A DNA stretch of 64,000 nucleotides from Serinicoccus profundi (GTDB lineage Bacteria > Actinomycetota > Actinomycetes > Actinomycetales > Dermatophilaceae). A program made the position numbers and the translations under genes. Every line of letters begins with the position of its first letter. The first letter of the stretch is position 1. The stretch covers positions 2,294,001 through 2,358,000 of the forward strand of contig NZ_CP042862.1 in assembly GCF_008001015.1 (NCBI RefSeq). Reading direction: 5' to 3'. This document shows, in pieces, positions 1-8,638 of this stretch. The notes under the pieces are model-generated. The model saw only the letters and a program-made list of their open reading frames with translations, searched no databases and was not told where the DNA came from.

Positions 1-673
1 CGTCATCGACCGGGGCAGGGTCGGCGGCGACCGACCCGTCCTCGCCCGCTCCATCGTCTCCTCCCGGCTGCTCGGCGCCATGGCGCAGGACGCGGGCCTG
101 GAGCCGGCGGAGACGCTCACCGGGTTCAAGTGGATCGGCCGGGTGCCCGGCCTGGCCTACGGCTACGAGGAGGCGCTCGGCTACTGCGTCGACCCGGCCA
201 CCGTGCCCGACAAGGACGGCGTCACCGCGGCGCTCATGGCCGCCGAGCTCGCCGCCACGCTCAAGGCGCAGGGGCGCACCCTGCTCGACCTGCTCGACGA
301 GCTCGCGCTCCGGCACGGGGTGCACCAGACCGACTCCTTCTCGGTGCGCGTCGAGGACCTCGGCCAGATCCCACCCGTCATGGCCCGCCTGCGGCAGGAG
401 ACGCCCTCGCAGGTCGGTGGCGTGCCCGTCGCCCGGGTCGACGACCTCGCCGACGGGGTCGACGGCCTGCCGCCCACCGACGGCGTGCGCTTCCTCCTCG
501 AGGACGACACCCAGGTCATCGTCCGGCCCAGCGGCACCGAGCCCAAGCTCAAGGTCTACCTCGAGGCGATCGCGCCGGTGGACGGGGCGAGCGGCCTGGG
601 CGAGGCCCGCCAGGAGGCGACCCGTCGCCTGGAGCAGGTGCGGGAGAGTATGCAGCAGCTCACCCAGGTCTGA
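1..673 (+). CDS. pmmB: Phosphoglucomutase/phosphomannomutase family protein, C-terminal part
   Basis: The reading frame is open from base 2, so the 5' end lies outside the window. The product interconverts hexose 1- and 6-phosphates in the cytosol. Visible family marks are a KWIGR segment followed by GYEEALGYCVDP (sugar-specificity region) and the C-terminal phosphate-binding loop RPSGTEPKLKVY near the end. The catalytic phosphoserine and metal loop would be upstream and are not visible. The nucleoside salvage genes downstream match the neighbourhood of M. tuberculosis pmmB, so the symbol rests on synteny; substrate preference (mannose or glucose) cannot be read here. Confidence 0.88.
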   Translation, partial: VIDRGRVGGDRPVLARSIVSSRLLGAMAQDAGLEPAETLTGFKWIGRVPGLAYGYEEALGYCVDPATVPDKDGVTAALMAAELAATLKAQGRTLLDLLDELALRHGVHQTDSFSVRVEDLGQIPPVMARLRQETPSQVGGVPVARVDDLADGVDGLPPTDGVRFLLEDDTQVIVRPSGTEPKLKVYLEAIAPVDGASGLGEARQEATRRLEQVRESMQQLTQV

Positions 674-735
674 CCCCGCCCCGGCGGCAGACCCTTCGCC
701 CCGGCGACGACCGGGGCGTGTTCGAGAGGAGAAGC

Positions 736-1347
736 ATGGCACCGTCCGACGGGGGCCTCACCGGCGACGTCATCGGCACCTACCGCACCCTGCCCGCCCG
801 GATCCTGGGTTGGGCGATGGTCGCCGGCGCGGTGCTCCTGGCCGCCCTCACCACCTGGGACCTCCTCTCGGGCCAGCGGGCCGGGGTGCTCGGGGCGGCA
901 GCACTGGTGACGGGGATCGCGGCGGCGGCCTGGGCGCTCTTCCTGCGGCCCCATGTGGTGCTACGCGAGGACGGGGTCCGGCTGGTCAACGTCGTCACGG
1001 ACACCACGGTGCCCTTCGCCGCGGTCGAGGAGATCACCCACCAGTGGGCCCTCGAGCTGCACGACACCCAGGGCCGCCGGCACAGCGCGTGGGCCGTCCC
1101 CGCCAAGCGTGAACGCAGCCGTCGCACCGGGGTGGACGACTTCGCCGAGACGACCCGGCAGCGGGGCGACGGGGGCGTCACCGCCCAGTCGGTCGCCGAC
1201 CAGGCCCAGCGGACCCTGCAGCGGTGGCGGCTGGACGGCGGGCAGATCGGCACCGAGCGGCGCACCGCGGTGACGGCCCTGTCCTGGCCGGCCGTCGTGG
1301 TCCTCTCCCTCGCGACGACCCTCGCCGTGCTCGCCGTGCTGCTCTGA
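736..1347 (+). CDS. PH-like domain membrane protein
   Basis: A 203-residue protein of unknown precise role. Residues about 20-65 form two hydrophobic segments, residues about 70-110 look like a small bacterial PH-type beta domain (LRPHVVLREDGVRLVN followed by a TVPFAAVEEI strand), and the last 20 residues form a third membrane helix. I chose ATG 736 because GAGGAGAAG sits just upstream; the same frame is open further 5' only as a shadow of the mutase gene. It lies 62 bases after the mutase and is probably a separate short unit. The PH assignment is from strand pattern only and is moderate. Confidence 0.72.
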   Translation: MAPSDGGLTGDVIGTYRTLPARILGWAMVAGAVLLAALTTWDLLSGQRAGVLGAAALVTGIAAAAWALFLRPHVVLREDGVRLVNVVTDTTVPFAAVEEITHQWALELHDTQGRRHSAWAVPAKRERSRRTGVDDFAETTRQRGDGGVTAQSVADQAQRTLQRWRLDGGQIGTERRTAVTALSWPAVVVLSLATTLAVLAVLL

Positions 1348-1382
1348 GCGCAGGTCCCCTCCCACCCGCGCCGCACGCGACC

Positions 1383-1388
1383 TAGACT
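1383..1388 (+). promoter_or_regulatory. -10 box TAGACT, leaderless layout
   Basis: TAGACT ends 8 bases before the ATG of the kinase gene and there is no Shine-Dalgarno. Transcription would start at or next to the start codon. Inference from spacing; no start site has been mapped. Confidence 0.5.
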
Positions 1389-1396
1389 GTCCCCCC

Positions 1397-2053
1397 ATGG
1401 ACCCGGCCCCTCCTCCCGCGCGCGTGCTCGTGCTGGCCGGTCCCAGCGGCGCCGGCAAGTCCAGGCTCGCCGCCCACCTGCACACCAGCCACGGCTGGCC
1501 GGTCGTCCAGCTGGACGACTTCTACCGCGAGGGCACCGACCCCGACCTGCCGATGAGCCCACTCGGCCTGCCCGACTGGGACCACGTCGACTCCTGGGAC
1601 CTCGACGCCGCCCTCGGCGCACTGGAGCAGCTGTGCCGGGAGGGCTCGGCCCACATGCCGGTCTACGACATCAGCCGCTCCACGGTGAACGGCACGCACG
1701 AGGTGAGTCTCGGACGGCATACCGTCGTCGTCGCGGAGGGCATCTTCGCCGCCCACACCGTGACCGGGCTGCGCGAGCGCGGCCTGCTCGCCGACGCGTG
1801 GTGCGTGCGCAACCGCCCCTGGCTGACCTTCACCCGGCGCCTCGCGCGCGACCTGGCCGAACGCCGCAAGCCCCCGCTCACCCTCTGGCGGCGCGGCCAC
1901 GTCCTGCGGCGGGCCGAGCCGGGTATCGTGGCGGCGCAGGAGGAGCTCGGCGCGCGGCCCATGACCGCCCGTGAGGCCGAGACCCTCGCCCGGGGGCTGT
2001 CGTCGTCCTCGGGCCAGCAGACCTCACCGATCGATCGAGGAGCAGGGGGATGA
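1397..2053 (+). CDS. Uridine kinase-like P-loop NTPase
   Basis: A 218-residue cytosolic kinase-like protein. The Walker A loop GPSGAGKS is at residues 15-22, followed by the LDDFYREG segment (about 39-46) and DWDHVDSWD, the arrangement of the uridine kinase/phosphoribulokinase family where the Asp pair binds metal and nucleoside. It is shorter than true Udk and an ATP-dependent phosphotransfer onto a nucleoside or similar small molecule is inferred. The stop codon overlaps the ATG of the next gene (ATGA), so the two are probably translated together. The substrate is not certain. Confidence 0.8.
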   Translation: MDPAPPPARVLVLAGPSGAGKSRLAAHLHTSHGWPVVQLDDFYREGTDPDLPMSPLGLPDWDHVDSWDLDAALGALEQLCREGSAHMPVYDISRSTVNGTHEVSLGRHTVVVAEGIFAAHTVTGLRERGLLADAWCVRNRPWLTFTRRLARDLAERRKPPLTLWRRGHVLRRAEPGIVAAQEELGARPMTAREAETLARGLSSSSGQQTSPIDRGAGG

Positions 2054-3207
2054 CCCAGCCACCCTTCGGCCCACCGCCCGGCGACACCGGGCGCGGGGAC
2101 CAGCCGTCCACGCCGCCACCCATCCCGCCCGGCCCGATGAGCGCCCCCGGACCTCAGCCCGGCGGGCAGCAGCCTGCGGGCTGGCAGCAGCCGGGGTGGC
2201 AGCGGCCACCCGGCGAGCAGGCCACGTGGCAGGACGCGCCACCCCAGCCGGCCCAGTGGCAGCAGCTGCCTCCCGAGCAGCTGGCGCGACTGCACCAGCC
2301 AGGCGTGATCCCGCTGCGCCCGCTGACCCTCGGCGACATCTTCGGCGGGTCGTTGCAGACCATGCGCCGCAACCCCGAGGCCACGATCGGGATGGGTCTC
2401 ATCGTCCAGACCGTCGTCCTCCTGCCCTCGCTGCTGCTGACCCTTCTCGCGACCCGCTCGGTGACCTCGATCGACGAGATCGGTGCCGGCCTCATCCTCG
2501 CGATGGTCGCGGGGCTGCTCAGCGGCCTCTCCTCGATCGCGCTGACGGGCATGATCGTGCACGTCGTCGGGGAGGCCGTCCTCGGTGACCGGGCCGGCCT
2601 CGGCTCGACCTGGGCCGCGGTCCGTGGGCGCCTGCTGGCCCTCGTCGGCACGGTGCTGCTCATCGGAGTGCTCTTCGTGCTGGCCCTGACCATCCTCGGT
2701 GTGGCCATCGTGGGCATCATCGCCGGGCTCGGCGAGTCCGGGGCCGGCATCGCCCTCGTCGTGCTGCTCATCCTGGTCGCCGTCGTCGGGTTCGTCTGGG
2801 CCGCCTGCCGACTCAGCCTGGCACCGGCCCCGGTGGTCCTCGAGCGGGTCGGACCGTGGCGCGGCATCACGCGGGCGTGGCAGCTCACCAAGGGCGGGCA
2901 GGGATGGCGGGTGGTCGGCATCACCATCCTCGCCGGGCTCGTCACCGGCATCCTCGCCGCGATCATCCAGCTGCCGGTCGCGGCCGTGGTCGCCACGGTC
3001 ATCGGTCCGGAGAGCCTCACCAACCCCTTCCACCCGGCCAGCCTCGTCACCGATCACCTCCTTCAGCTGGTCGTCGGGGCGCTGACCATCCCGTTCACCG
3101 CGGGGGTGACCGCGTTGCTCTACCTCGACCAGCGCATCCGCCGCGAGGGCCTCGACGTCTCCCTGGTGCGCGCCGCCCAGGAGCGCGCCTCCGCCCGGTC
3201 GCGCTGA
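2050..3207 (+). CDS. GPDPase_memb-like multi-pass membrane protein with Pro/Gln-rich N-terminus
   Basis: 385 residues. The first 85 residues are low-complexity Pro/Gly/Gln (repeated PGGQQ and WQQP-type words) and are probably a cytosolic disordered tail. The rest starts with IPLRPLTLGDIFGGSLQTMRRNP, the usual entry to the actinobacterial membrane domain also found fused to glycerophosphodiester phosphodiesterases (Pfam family 10110), and contains about six hydrophobic segments. No catalytic phosphodiesterase domain is present, so it is not itself an enzyme. It is coupled to the kinase upstream and precedes the DUF4129/MoxR cluster, suggesting a membrane scaffold role. Confidence 0.75.
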   Translation: MTQPPFGPPPGDTGRGDQPSTPPPIPPGPMSAPGPQPGGQQPAGWQQPGWQRPPGEQATWQDAPPQPAQWQQLPPEQLARLHQPGVIPLRPLTLGDIFGGSLQTMRRNPEATIGMGLIVQTVVLLPSLLLTLLATRSVTSIDEIGAGLILAMVAGLLSGLSSIALTGMIVHVVGEAVLGDRAGLGSTWAAVRGRLLALVGTVLLIGVLFVLALTILGVAIVGIIAGLGESGAGIALVVLLILVAVVGFVWAACRLSLAPAPVVLERVGPWRGITRAWQLTKGGQGWRVVGITILAGLVTGILAAIIQLPVAAVVATVIGPESLTNPFHPASLVTDHLLQLVVGALTIPFTAGVTALLYLDQRIRREGLDVSLVRAAQERASARSR

Positions 3208-3217
3208 GTCCGACCCC

Positions 3218-3913
3218 GTGGGTATGACGTCGCGCGCCGCCGGGGCCTCCCTCCCCGGCCTGACGGGGACGCCGCTGGACCCAGACCAGGAGGAGGCCAG
3301 GCGGCTGCTCCAGGAGGAGCTGGACTCCGGCGACTATAGGGTCGAGGAGTCGTGGCTGGTCCGCCTCTGGCGGTGGTTCACCGACCTCCTCCCCGACCCC
3401 GCCTCCTTCGGGCCGCTGCCCGGGTGGTCGACGTGGGCCATCCTCGGCGTGGTGGGGGCGGCCGTCGTGGCCGGGGTGCTCTTCGTCACCCGCGACCGGT
3501 GGCGCGCCGCCCGACTCTCCCCGACCGGCCCGGCCGGCGCCGTCCTCGACGGTATGCGCCGCTCGGCCGCCGACTACCGCTCGGCCGCCCGGGAGGCGAT
3601 GGACGCCGGACGGCTCGACGACGCGGTCCTCGAGGCCTATCGCGCCATCGCGGCCGGCGCGATCGAGCGCACCCTGCTCGAGGACCGACCCGGTCGCACC
3701 GCCCACGAGGTGGCGCTGGAGCTGGGGCCGACCTTCGTCGACAGCGCCGACGCGCTACGCCGGGCGGGCGACGTCTTCGACGCCGTGCGCTACGGCGACC
3801 ACCGGGCGAGTACCGACCAGGCCCGCGCCGTCCTCGAGCTGGAGGCTCGCCTGGCGCAGGCCCGCCCCGAGCTCGGGGCGGACCGGCACCCCGGCCTGGT
3901 GGTGCCCTCATGA
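3218..3913 (+). CDS. DUF4129 domain membrane protein
   Basis: 231 residues starting at GTG 3218 or, equally plausibly, ATG 3224. One transmembrane helix lies at about residues 70-90 after an amphipathic region with RLWRWFTDLLPD. The C-terminal cytosolic half carries the DUF4129 pattern: AYRAIAAGAIERTLL, then RTAHEVALELG and a final FDAVRYGDHRAS. The domain is typically found next to MoxR ATPases and DUF58 proteins, as here. The stop overlaps the next ATG (ATGA). Function unknown; a partner or substrate of the MoxR chaperone module is the usual guess. Confidence 0.85.
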   Translation: MGMTSRAAGASLPGLTGTPLDPDQEEARRLLQEELDSGDYRVEESWLVRLWRWFTDLLPDPASFGPLPGWSTWAILGVVGAAVVAGVLFVTRDRWRAARLSPTGPAGAVLDGMRRSAADYRSAAREAMDAGRLDDAVLEAYRAIAAGAIERTLLEDRPGRTAHEVALELGPTFVDSADALRRAGDVFDAVRYGDHRASTDQARAVLELEARLAQARPELGADRHPGLVVPS

Positions 3914-5196
3914 GGGTCGTGCGCCGGTGGGGGCCCTGGGTGCTGCTCGTCGTGGTGGTCACCGTGGTTGCGGCCCTGGTGAGCACCCCACGCTCCGGAG
4001 AGCCGCTCAGCCCCCGCAACAACGGTCCCGACGGCGCCCAGGCGCTGGCCGAGGTGCTGCGACAGGAAGGAGTCGAGGTCGAGCTCGTCTCCGGGACCGC
4101 CGCGCTCGACCCGGCGCTCCTCGGCCCGGGCACGACCGTCCTGCTCCCGCACACCCGCTACCTCGGCCTCGAGAGCGGGCCCCAGCTGCTGGCCGACCTC
4201 ACCGACCTCGACCAGCTCGTCGTGCTCACCGAGGGCGTCACCGAGGACGTCGGCGCGGCGCTCGGGCTCGACGTCGAGGCCAGCCCGGGGTCCGGCATAC
4301 CCGTCGCGCCCGACTGCTCGGCCCCCTTCGTCCAGGAGGGTGAGGAGATCACCGGCTGGGACACCCTGCTCTCCGCGGGATCGCAGGAGCGCCCGGAGAC
4401 GACCGCCTGCTTCCCCCCGGGCGCCGGGCACAACCTCGGGGGCGCCCGTGAGGGTGCCGTCCTCACGCTGTCTGCCACCACGGACCGGCCACGCACGGTG
4501 GTCGCGGGGATCGGGCCGACGTGGACCAACGCCGGGATCACCGAGGGCGCCAACGCCGCCCTGGCCCTGCGCCTGCTGGGAGGCAGCGAGCGCCTCGTGT
4601 GGGTGCAACCGCAGCCCTCCGACCTGGGGCAGGAGGGCGCCGGCAGCCTGTGGGAGGTCCTGCCGCGCAACCTCACCGCCGCCCTCTGGGTGGTGGCCGG
4701 GGGGGTGCTGGCGCTCGCGCTGTGGCAGGGCCGCCGACTCGGCGCCGTGGTGACCGAGCCGCTCCCTGCGCTCGTCCGGTCCACCGAGACCACGCTGAGC
4801 CGAGGCCGGCTCTACCATCAGGCGCACGACCACGCGCACGCCGCGCGGGCGGTGCAGGCGGGGGCTCGGCGCCGGCTCGCCCCGCTTCTCGGGCTGCCGA
4901 CCAGCGCCCCGCCCGAGCACCTGGTCGACGTCGTGAGCCGGGTGAGCGGGCGCGCCCCCGAGCAGACGCGCCGGCTGCTGCTGGACCCGACCGCCGTGGG
5001 CGACGACGCGGGTCTGGTCACCCTCGTCCGCGACGTCCAGGCGCTGGAGGACCAGGTCCGCCATCCCGCCGCGCCGGCCCCGCCGACCCCGCCGGTCGAC
5101 GTCGACCCCACCGACTACCCTGACCGCGAGGGGGCCTCCGCACCGGCAGCGCAGACCCCCCTTCCCGGCACCCGCCCCGGCGAGAGGACACCATGA
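3910..5196 (+). CDS. DUF4350 domain membrane protein
   Basis: 428 residues. An N-terminal membrane anchor (about 8-28) is followed by an extracytoplasmic region beginning NNGPDGAQALAEVLRQEGVEVELV, the DUF4350 signature, which resembles a GATase-like fold. A second membrane helix (about 250-270) ends in GRRLG, and the cytosolic tail has LYHQAHDHAHAARAVQ followed by a helical domain. I start at ATG 3910, overlapping the upstream stop, rather than the longer in-frame extension that only shadows DUF4129. The stop overlaps the MoxR start. Equivalent to M. tuberculosis Rv3691 by position; biochemical role unknown. Confidence 0.87.
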   Translation: MRVVRRWGPWVLLVVVVTVVAALVSTPRSGEPLSPRNNGPDGAQALAEVLRQEGVEVELVSGTAALDPALLGPGTTVLLPHTRYLGLESGPQLLADLTDLDQLVVLTEGVTEDVGAALGLDVEASPGSGIPVAPDCSAPFVQEGEEITGWDTLLSAGSQERPETTACFPPGAGHNLGGAREGAVLTLSATTDRPRTVVAGIGPTWTNAGITEGANAALALRLLGGSERLVWVQPQPSDLGQEGAGSLWEVLPRNLTAALWVVAGGVLALALWQGRRLGAVVTEPLPALVRSTETTLSRGRLYHQAHDHAHAARAVQAGARRRLAPLLGLPTSAPPEHLVDVVSRVSGRAPEQTRRLLLDPTAVGDDAGLVTLVRDVQALEDQVRHPAAPAPPTPPVDVDPTDYPDREGASAPAAQTPLPGTRPGERTP

Positions 5197-6252
5197 CCGA
5201 CCAGCCAGCGCCCCGCGGGGCGGACCAGCCTGCGAGCCAACCGTCGCCGGACCGCCCCAGGGCGGCGACGCCCCTGCCGCACCGGACGGGGGCCACGCCC
5301 GCGCCGAGGCCGCGCGGGCCGCGCTGCACGCGGTGCGGGCCGAGGTCGCCAAGGCCGTCGTGGGGCAGGACCAGGCGGTCTCCGGTCTCATCGTGGCGCT
5401 GCTCGCCCGCGGGCACATCCTGCTCGAGGGCGTGCCCGGGGTCGCCAAGACCCTGCTGGTCCGCACCCTGGCCACCGCGCTGTCGATCGACACCAAGCGG
5501 GTGCAGTTCACCCCCGACCTCATGCCCGGCGACGTCACCGGGTCGATGATCTACGACAGTGGCCGCGGCGAGTTCGAGTTCCGGCCCGGTCCGGTCTTCA
5601 CCAACCTCCTCCTGGCCGACGAGATCAACCGGACCCCGCCCAAGACACAGTCCTCCCTGCTCGAGGCGATGGAGGAGCGCCAGGTCACCGTGGACGGCAC
5701 GTCCCGGCCGCTCCCCTCTCCCTTCCTCGTCGCCGCCACCCAGAACCCGGTGGAGTACGAAGGCACCTATCCCCTCCCCGAGGCCCAGCTCGACCGGTTC
5801 CTCATGAAGGTCACCGTGCCGCTCCCCCCACGCTCGGACGAGGTGCAGGTGCTGGAGCGGCACGCCGCCGGCTTCGACCCGCGCGACCTGGCGGCAGCAG
5901 GCGTCCGCCCGGTCGCCGCCCCCGAGGACCTCGCCGCCGCGTCTGCCGCGGTGCGGACCGTGCAGGTCTCCCCCGGAGGTCCTGGGGTATGTCGTGGACC
6001 TGGCCCGCGCGACCCGCGAGGCTCCCTCGCTCCAGCTCGGCGTCAGTCCGCGCGGGGCCACGGCCCTCATGGGCGCGGCGCGCGCCTGGGCCTGGCTGTC
6101 GGGCCGTGACTTCGTCACGCCGGACGACGTCAAGGCGCTGGCCAAGGCGACGCTCGGGCACCGCGTCGCCCTCCGCCCGGAGGCCGAGCTCGAGGGTGAC
6201 CAGCGACTCCGTGCTGGACTCCGTGCTCGCCAGCGTCCCGGTCCCCCGCTGA
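5193..6252 (+). pseudogene. MoxR-family AAA+ ATPase, frame interrupted three times (probable assembly indels)
   Basis: The AAA+ core is intact over about 5333-5970: AKAVVGQD, Walker A EGVPGVAKT, the MoxR loop FTPDLMPGDVTG, Walker B LLLADEINR, sensor 1 ATQNPVEYEGTYPLPEAQLDRF. The frame is broken at three places. Near 5252-5258 (CCCC run) the start frame at 5193 must slip by -1 to reach the core. At about 5970 (CCCCC run) one extra C must be removed to reach YVVDLARATREAP. At about 6195 (GGG) another shift is needed to end in the family's conserved ASVPVPR. MoxR proteins are metal-independent chaperone-like ATPases that mature partner complexes. The ATG overlaps the DUF4350 stop, so the gene is operonic. 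Confidence 0.85.
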
Positions 6253-6265
6253 CGCGGCAGACACG

Positions 6266-7576
6266 ATGATCGTCCGTGGCCCCGTCGTGGCGCTGGCCCT
6301 CCTGGGGCTAGTGCCGGTGGTGCTCTGGCCCGACGCCGCGGGGGTGCTGGCGGCCGCGTGGCTCTGCGGCGTCGCCGTGCTCGTCGCCCTGGACGTCCTC
6401 GGCGCTCCCTCGCCACGCTCGCTGGAGCTCCAGCGGCTGCCGGTCGCGCAGGTCCGGCTGCACGAGGAGACCCCCACGACCCTGCTGGTGACCAACTCCT
6501 CGCGCCGACGGGTCAGAGGCGTGCTGCGGGATGCGTGGGTGCCCTCGGCGGGTGCCCAGGAGCCCACGCGGCACGCTCTCTATCTCCCTGCGGGCGAGCG
6601 ACGCCGGGTCGTCACCGTGCTGCGCCCGACGCGCCGAGGTGACCGCCCGGCGGTCGGGGTCACCGTCCGCACCCACGGCCCGCTGGGGCTGGCCGGGCGG
6701 CAGGCCACGCTGACGGTGCCCGGTGCGGTGCGCTCCTTGCCGCCCTTCCGCTCCCGTCGCCACCTGCCGGCCAAGCTCGCCCAGCTGCGCCAGCTCGACG
6801 GCCGCTCCGCGGTCCGCACCCGCGGCCAGGGCACCGAGTTCGACTCGCTGCGCGACTACGTCGAGGGCGACGACGTGCGCTCCATCGACTGGCGGGCGAC
6901 GGCGCGCCGCCAGCACGTCGTGGTCCGCACCTGGCAGCCCGAGCGCGACCGGCGGGTCATCATCGTGCTCGACACCGCCCGGACCAGCGCGGCCCGCATC
7001 GGTGACGAACCCCGGCTCGACGCCGCGATGGACGCCGCACTCCTGCTCTCCGCGCTCGCCTCACGGGCCGGCGACCGGGTCGACCTGCTGGCCGGCGACC
7101 GGGTCATCAGGGCCAGGGTCGGCTCGGGGACCACGAGCGGCCGGTCCGGTCTGCTGCACCAGCTGGTGACCGCGATGGCCCCGCTGGAGCCGGTGCTGCT
7201 GGAGGCCGACTGGCCCCGACTGGCAGGTGCCGTGACGACCCTGACCCGGCGCCGGGCCCTCGTGGTGCTGCTCACCCCGCTCGAGCCGGCGGCGATCGAG
7301 GAGGGGCTGCTCCCCGTCCTGCCCAGCCTCACCGCCCACCACCGGGTGGTCGTCGCCTCCGTCGCCGACCCCGCGCTCGACGACCTGCGCACCCGTGCCG
7401 GTGGGGTGGAGGAGGCCTACGCCGCCGCCGCGGCGGAGCGCACCGAGTCGCTGCGCCACCGCACCGCGACCGCCCTCGCCCAGCTCGGGGTCACCGTGCT
7501 CGACGAGCCCCCGGAGCAGCTCCCGGTCGCCCTGGCCGACCACTACCTCGCACTCAAGGCGCAGGGCCTCCTCTGA
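6266..7576 (+). CDS. DUF58 domain protein
   Basis: 436 residues. Two N-terminal membrane helices (about 5-45), a beta-rich region, then the DUF58 hallmark GTEFDSLRDYVEGDDVRSID followed by WRATAR, and a von Willebrand A-like C-terminal half with VIIVLDTARTS in the MIDAS position and LDAAMDAALLLSALA. Such proteins are the standard partner of MoxR ATPases; the pair is thought to assemble or activate client complexes at the membrane. Equivalent to Rv3693. It is the last gene of the forward cluster; 19 bases separate it from the convergent SpoIIM-like gene. Confidence 0.9.
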   Translation: MIVRGPVVALALLGLVPVVLWPDAAGVLAAAWLCGVAVLVALDVLGAPSPRSLELQRLPVAQVRLHEETPTTLLVTNSSRRRVRGVLRDAWVPSAGAQEPTRHALYLPAGERRRVVTVLRPTRRGDRPAVGVTVRTHGPLGLAGRQATLTVPGAVRSLPPFRSRRHLPAKLAQLRQLDGRSAVRTRGQGTEFDSLRDYVEGDDVRSIDWRATARRQHVVVRTWQPERDRRVIIVLDTARTSAARIGDEPRLDAAMDAALLLSALASRAGDRVDLLAGDRVIRARVGSGTTSGRSGLLHQLVTAMAPLEPVLLEADWPRLAGAVTTLTRRRALVVLLTPLEPAAIEEGLLPVLPSLTAHHRVVVASVADPALDDLRTRAGGVEEAYAAAAAERTESLRHRTATALAQLGVTVLDEPPEQLPVALADHYLALKAQGLL

Positions 7577-7595
7577 GCCGCTCGGCCTGAGCGGG

Positions 7596-8591
7596 TCAGC
7601 CCGCTGACGGTGCGGAGGCCGACTGGAGGTCCTCCCCCACGTCACCGGTGACGCCCCGGAGCGCGGCGCGCCGCCCGAGGGTGAAGACATACCCGAAGAA
7701 GGCCGCGAGCGCGAGGACGCCGATGCCCACCCGGGCCCAGGTCGGCAGGGGTGAGGGCGTGACGAAGCCCTCGATGAGCCCGGAGAGCAGGAGCACGAAG
7801 ACGAGCCCGATGGCGACGCCCGCGGCGGTCCGCCCCTCCGCGGTCAGGTTGCTCAGCCGGGTGCGCGGGCCGGGGGCGACCCAGGCCCAGAACAACCGGA
7901 GCCCCACGCCCGCGGCGACGAAGATCGCCATGAGCTCCAGCAGCCCGTGCGGGGTGATGAGACCCCAGAAGACGTCAGCCCGGCCGTGCCGGTGCATGAG
8001 GGCGCCGATGACCGCGACGTTGGCGATGTTCTGCCACAGCAACCAGATGACCGGGACGCCGAGCACCCCCATACCGATGCACCGCGCCGCGACCCACGCG
8101 TTGTTGACCCAGACGAGGGTGGAGAAGCTGCTGGCGGCGTGCTCGGAGTAGTAGGACTCGAAGCTCACGTTGACCAGCTCGGTGACCTCCTCCGGGGAGA
8201 GCAGGGACTGCTCGACCACCGGGTTCTGCACGAGCCACCACCCGAGCACGAGGCCGACGACGACATTGGCCAGGGCGGTGATGCCCCACCACCAGCGCAG
8301 GCGGTAGAGCGCGGCCGGGAAGTCCTCGACGAAGAACCGGCCGACCCCGGACCAGCTGGCCGTGCGCACCCGCGCGGCCCGCGCGCGGGCCCGCGCCACG
8401 AGCGTCGACAGGTGGGTCACGACGCTCGCGTCGGGTGCGCTGGAGCGCACGAGGGACAGGTCGGTGGCCGCGCGCTGGTAGCCGTCGAGCAGCTCGTCGG
8501 CCTGCTCGCCGTCCAGCCGTCGCTGCCGGGCCAGGCGGTCCAGCCGCTCCCACGCCTCGCGTCGGCGGCCCACCAGGGCATCAAGGTCCAC
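7596..8591 (-). CDS. SpoIIM-family (stage II sporulation protein M-like) membrane protein
   Basis: 331 residues from GTG 8591. The start is chosen because orthologues begin M-D-[LV]-D-A and because TACGGT lies 6 bases upstream; ATG 8609 and GTG 8612 are in-frame alternatives. The N-terminal helical region (YQRAATDLSLVRS) is followed by about six membrane segments and the typical WWLVQNP and ITPHGLLELMAIFVAAGVGL patches. In sporulating Firmicutes SpoIIM acts in engulfment; in non-sporulating actinobacteria the role is unknown. It is divergent from RDD and convergent with DUF58, the same arrangement as Rv3693-Rv3695. Confidence 0.85.
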   Translation of the reverse strand: MDLDALVGRRREAWERLDRLARQRRLDGEQADELLDGYQRAATDLSLVRSSAPDASVVTHLSTLVARARARAARVRTASWSGVGRFFVEDFPAALYRLRWWWGITALANVVVGLVLGWWLVQNPVVEQSLLSPEEVTELVNVSFESYYSEHAASSFSTLVWVNNAWVAARCIGMGVLGVPVIWLLWQNIANVAVIGALMHRHGRADVFWGLITPHGLLELMAIFVAAGVGLRLFWAWVAPGPRTRLSNLTAEGRTAAGVAIGLVFVLLLSGLIEGFVTPSPLPTWARVGIGVLALAAFFGYVFTLGRRAALRGVTGDVGEDLQSASAPSAG

Positions 8592-8597
8592 GACGAC

Positions 8598-8603
8598 ACC
8601 GTA
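8598..8603 (-). promoter_or_regulatory. -10 box TACGGT for the SpoIIM-like gene, leaderless layout
   Basis: On the minus strand TACGGT is followed by six bases and GTG 8591. This supports the shorter start of the SpoIIM-like protein. Spacing-based inference. Confidence 0.4.
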
Positions 8604-8626
8604 GGCCATCACCGCGGTGGCGGGGA

Positions 8627-8632
8627 TAGAGT
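8627..8632 (+). promoter_or_regulatory. -10 box TAGAGT for the RDD gene, leaderless layout
   Basis: TAGAGT lies six bases before ATG 8639 with no ribosome binding site between. It is divergent from the SpoIIM-like promoter about 25 bases away, so both promoters could share regulation. Confidence 0.5.
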
Positions 8633-8638
8633 GCCCGC

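Noticed and set aside
6240-6269. MoxR ending at TGA 6267-6269 overlapping DUF58 by ATGA
   Set aside because: This frame gives a C-terminus (GDQRLRAGLRARQRPGPP) unlike the family; the frame ending at 6252 gives the conserved ASVPVPR.
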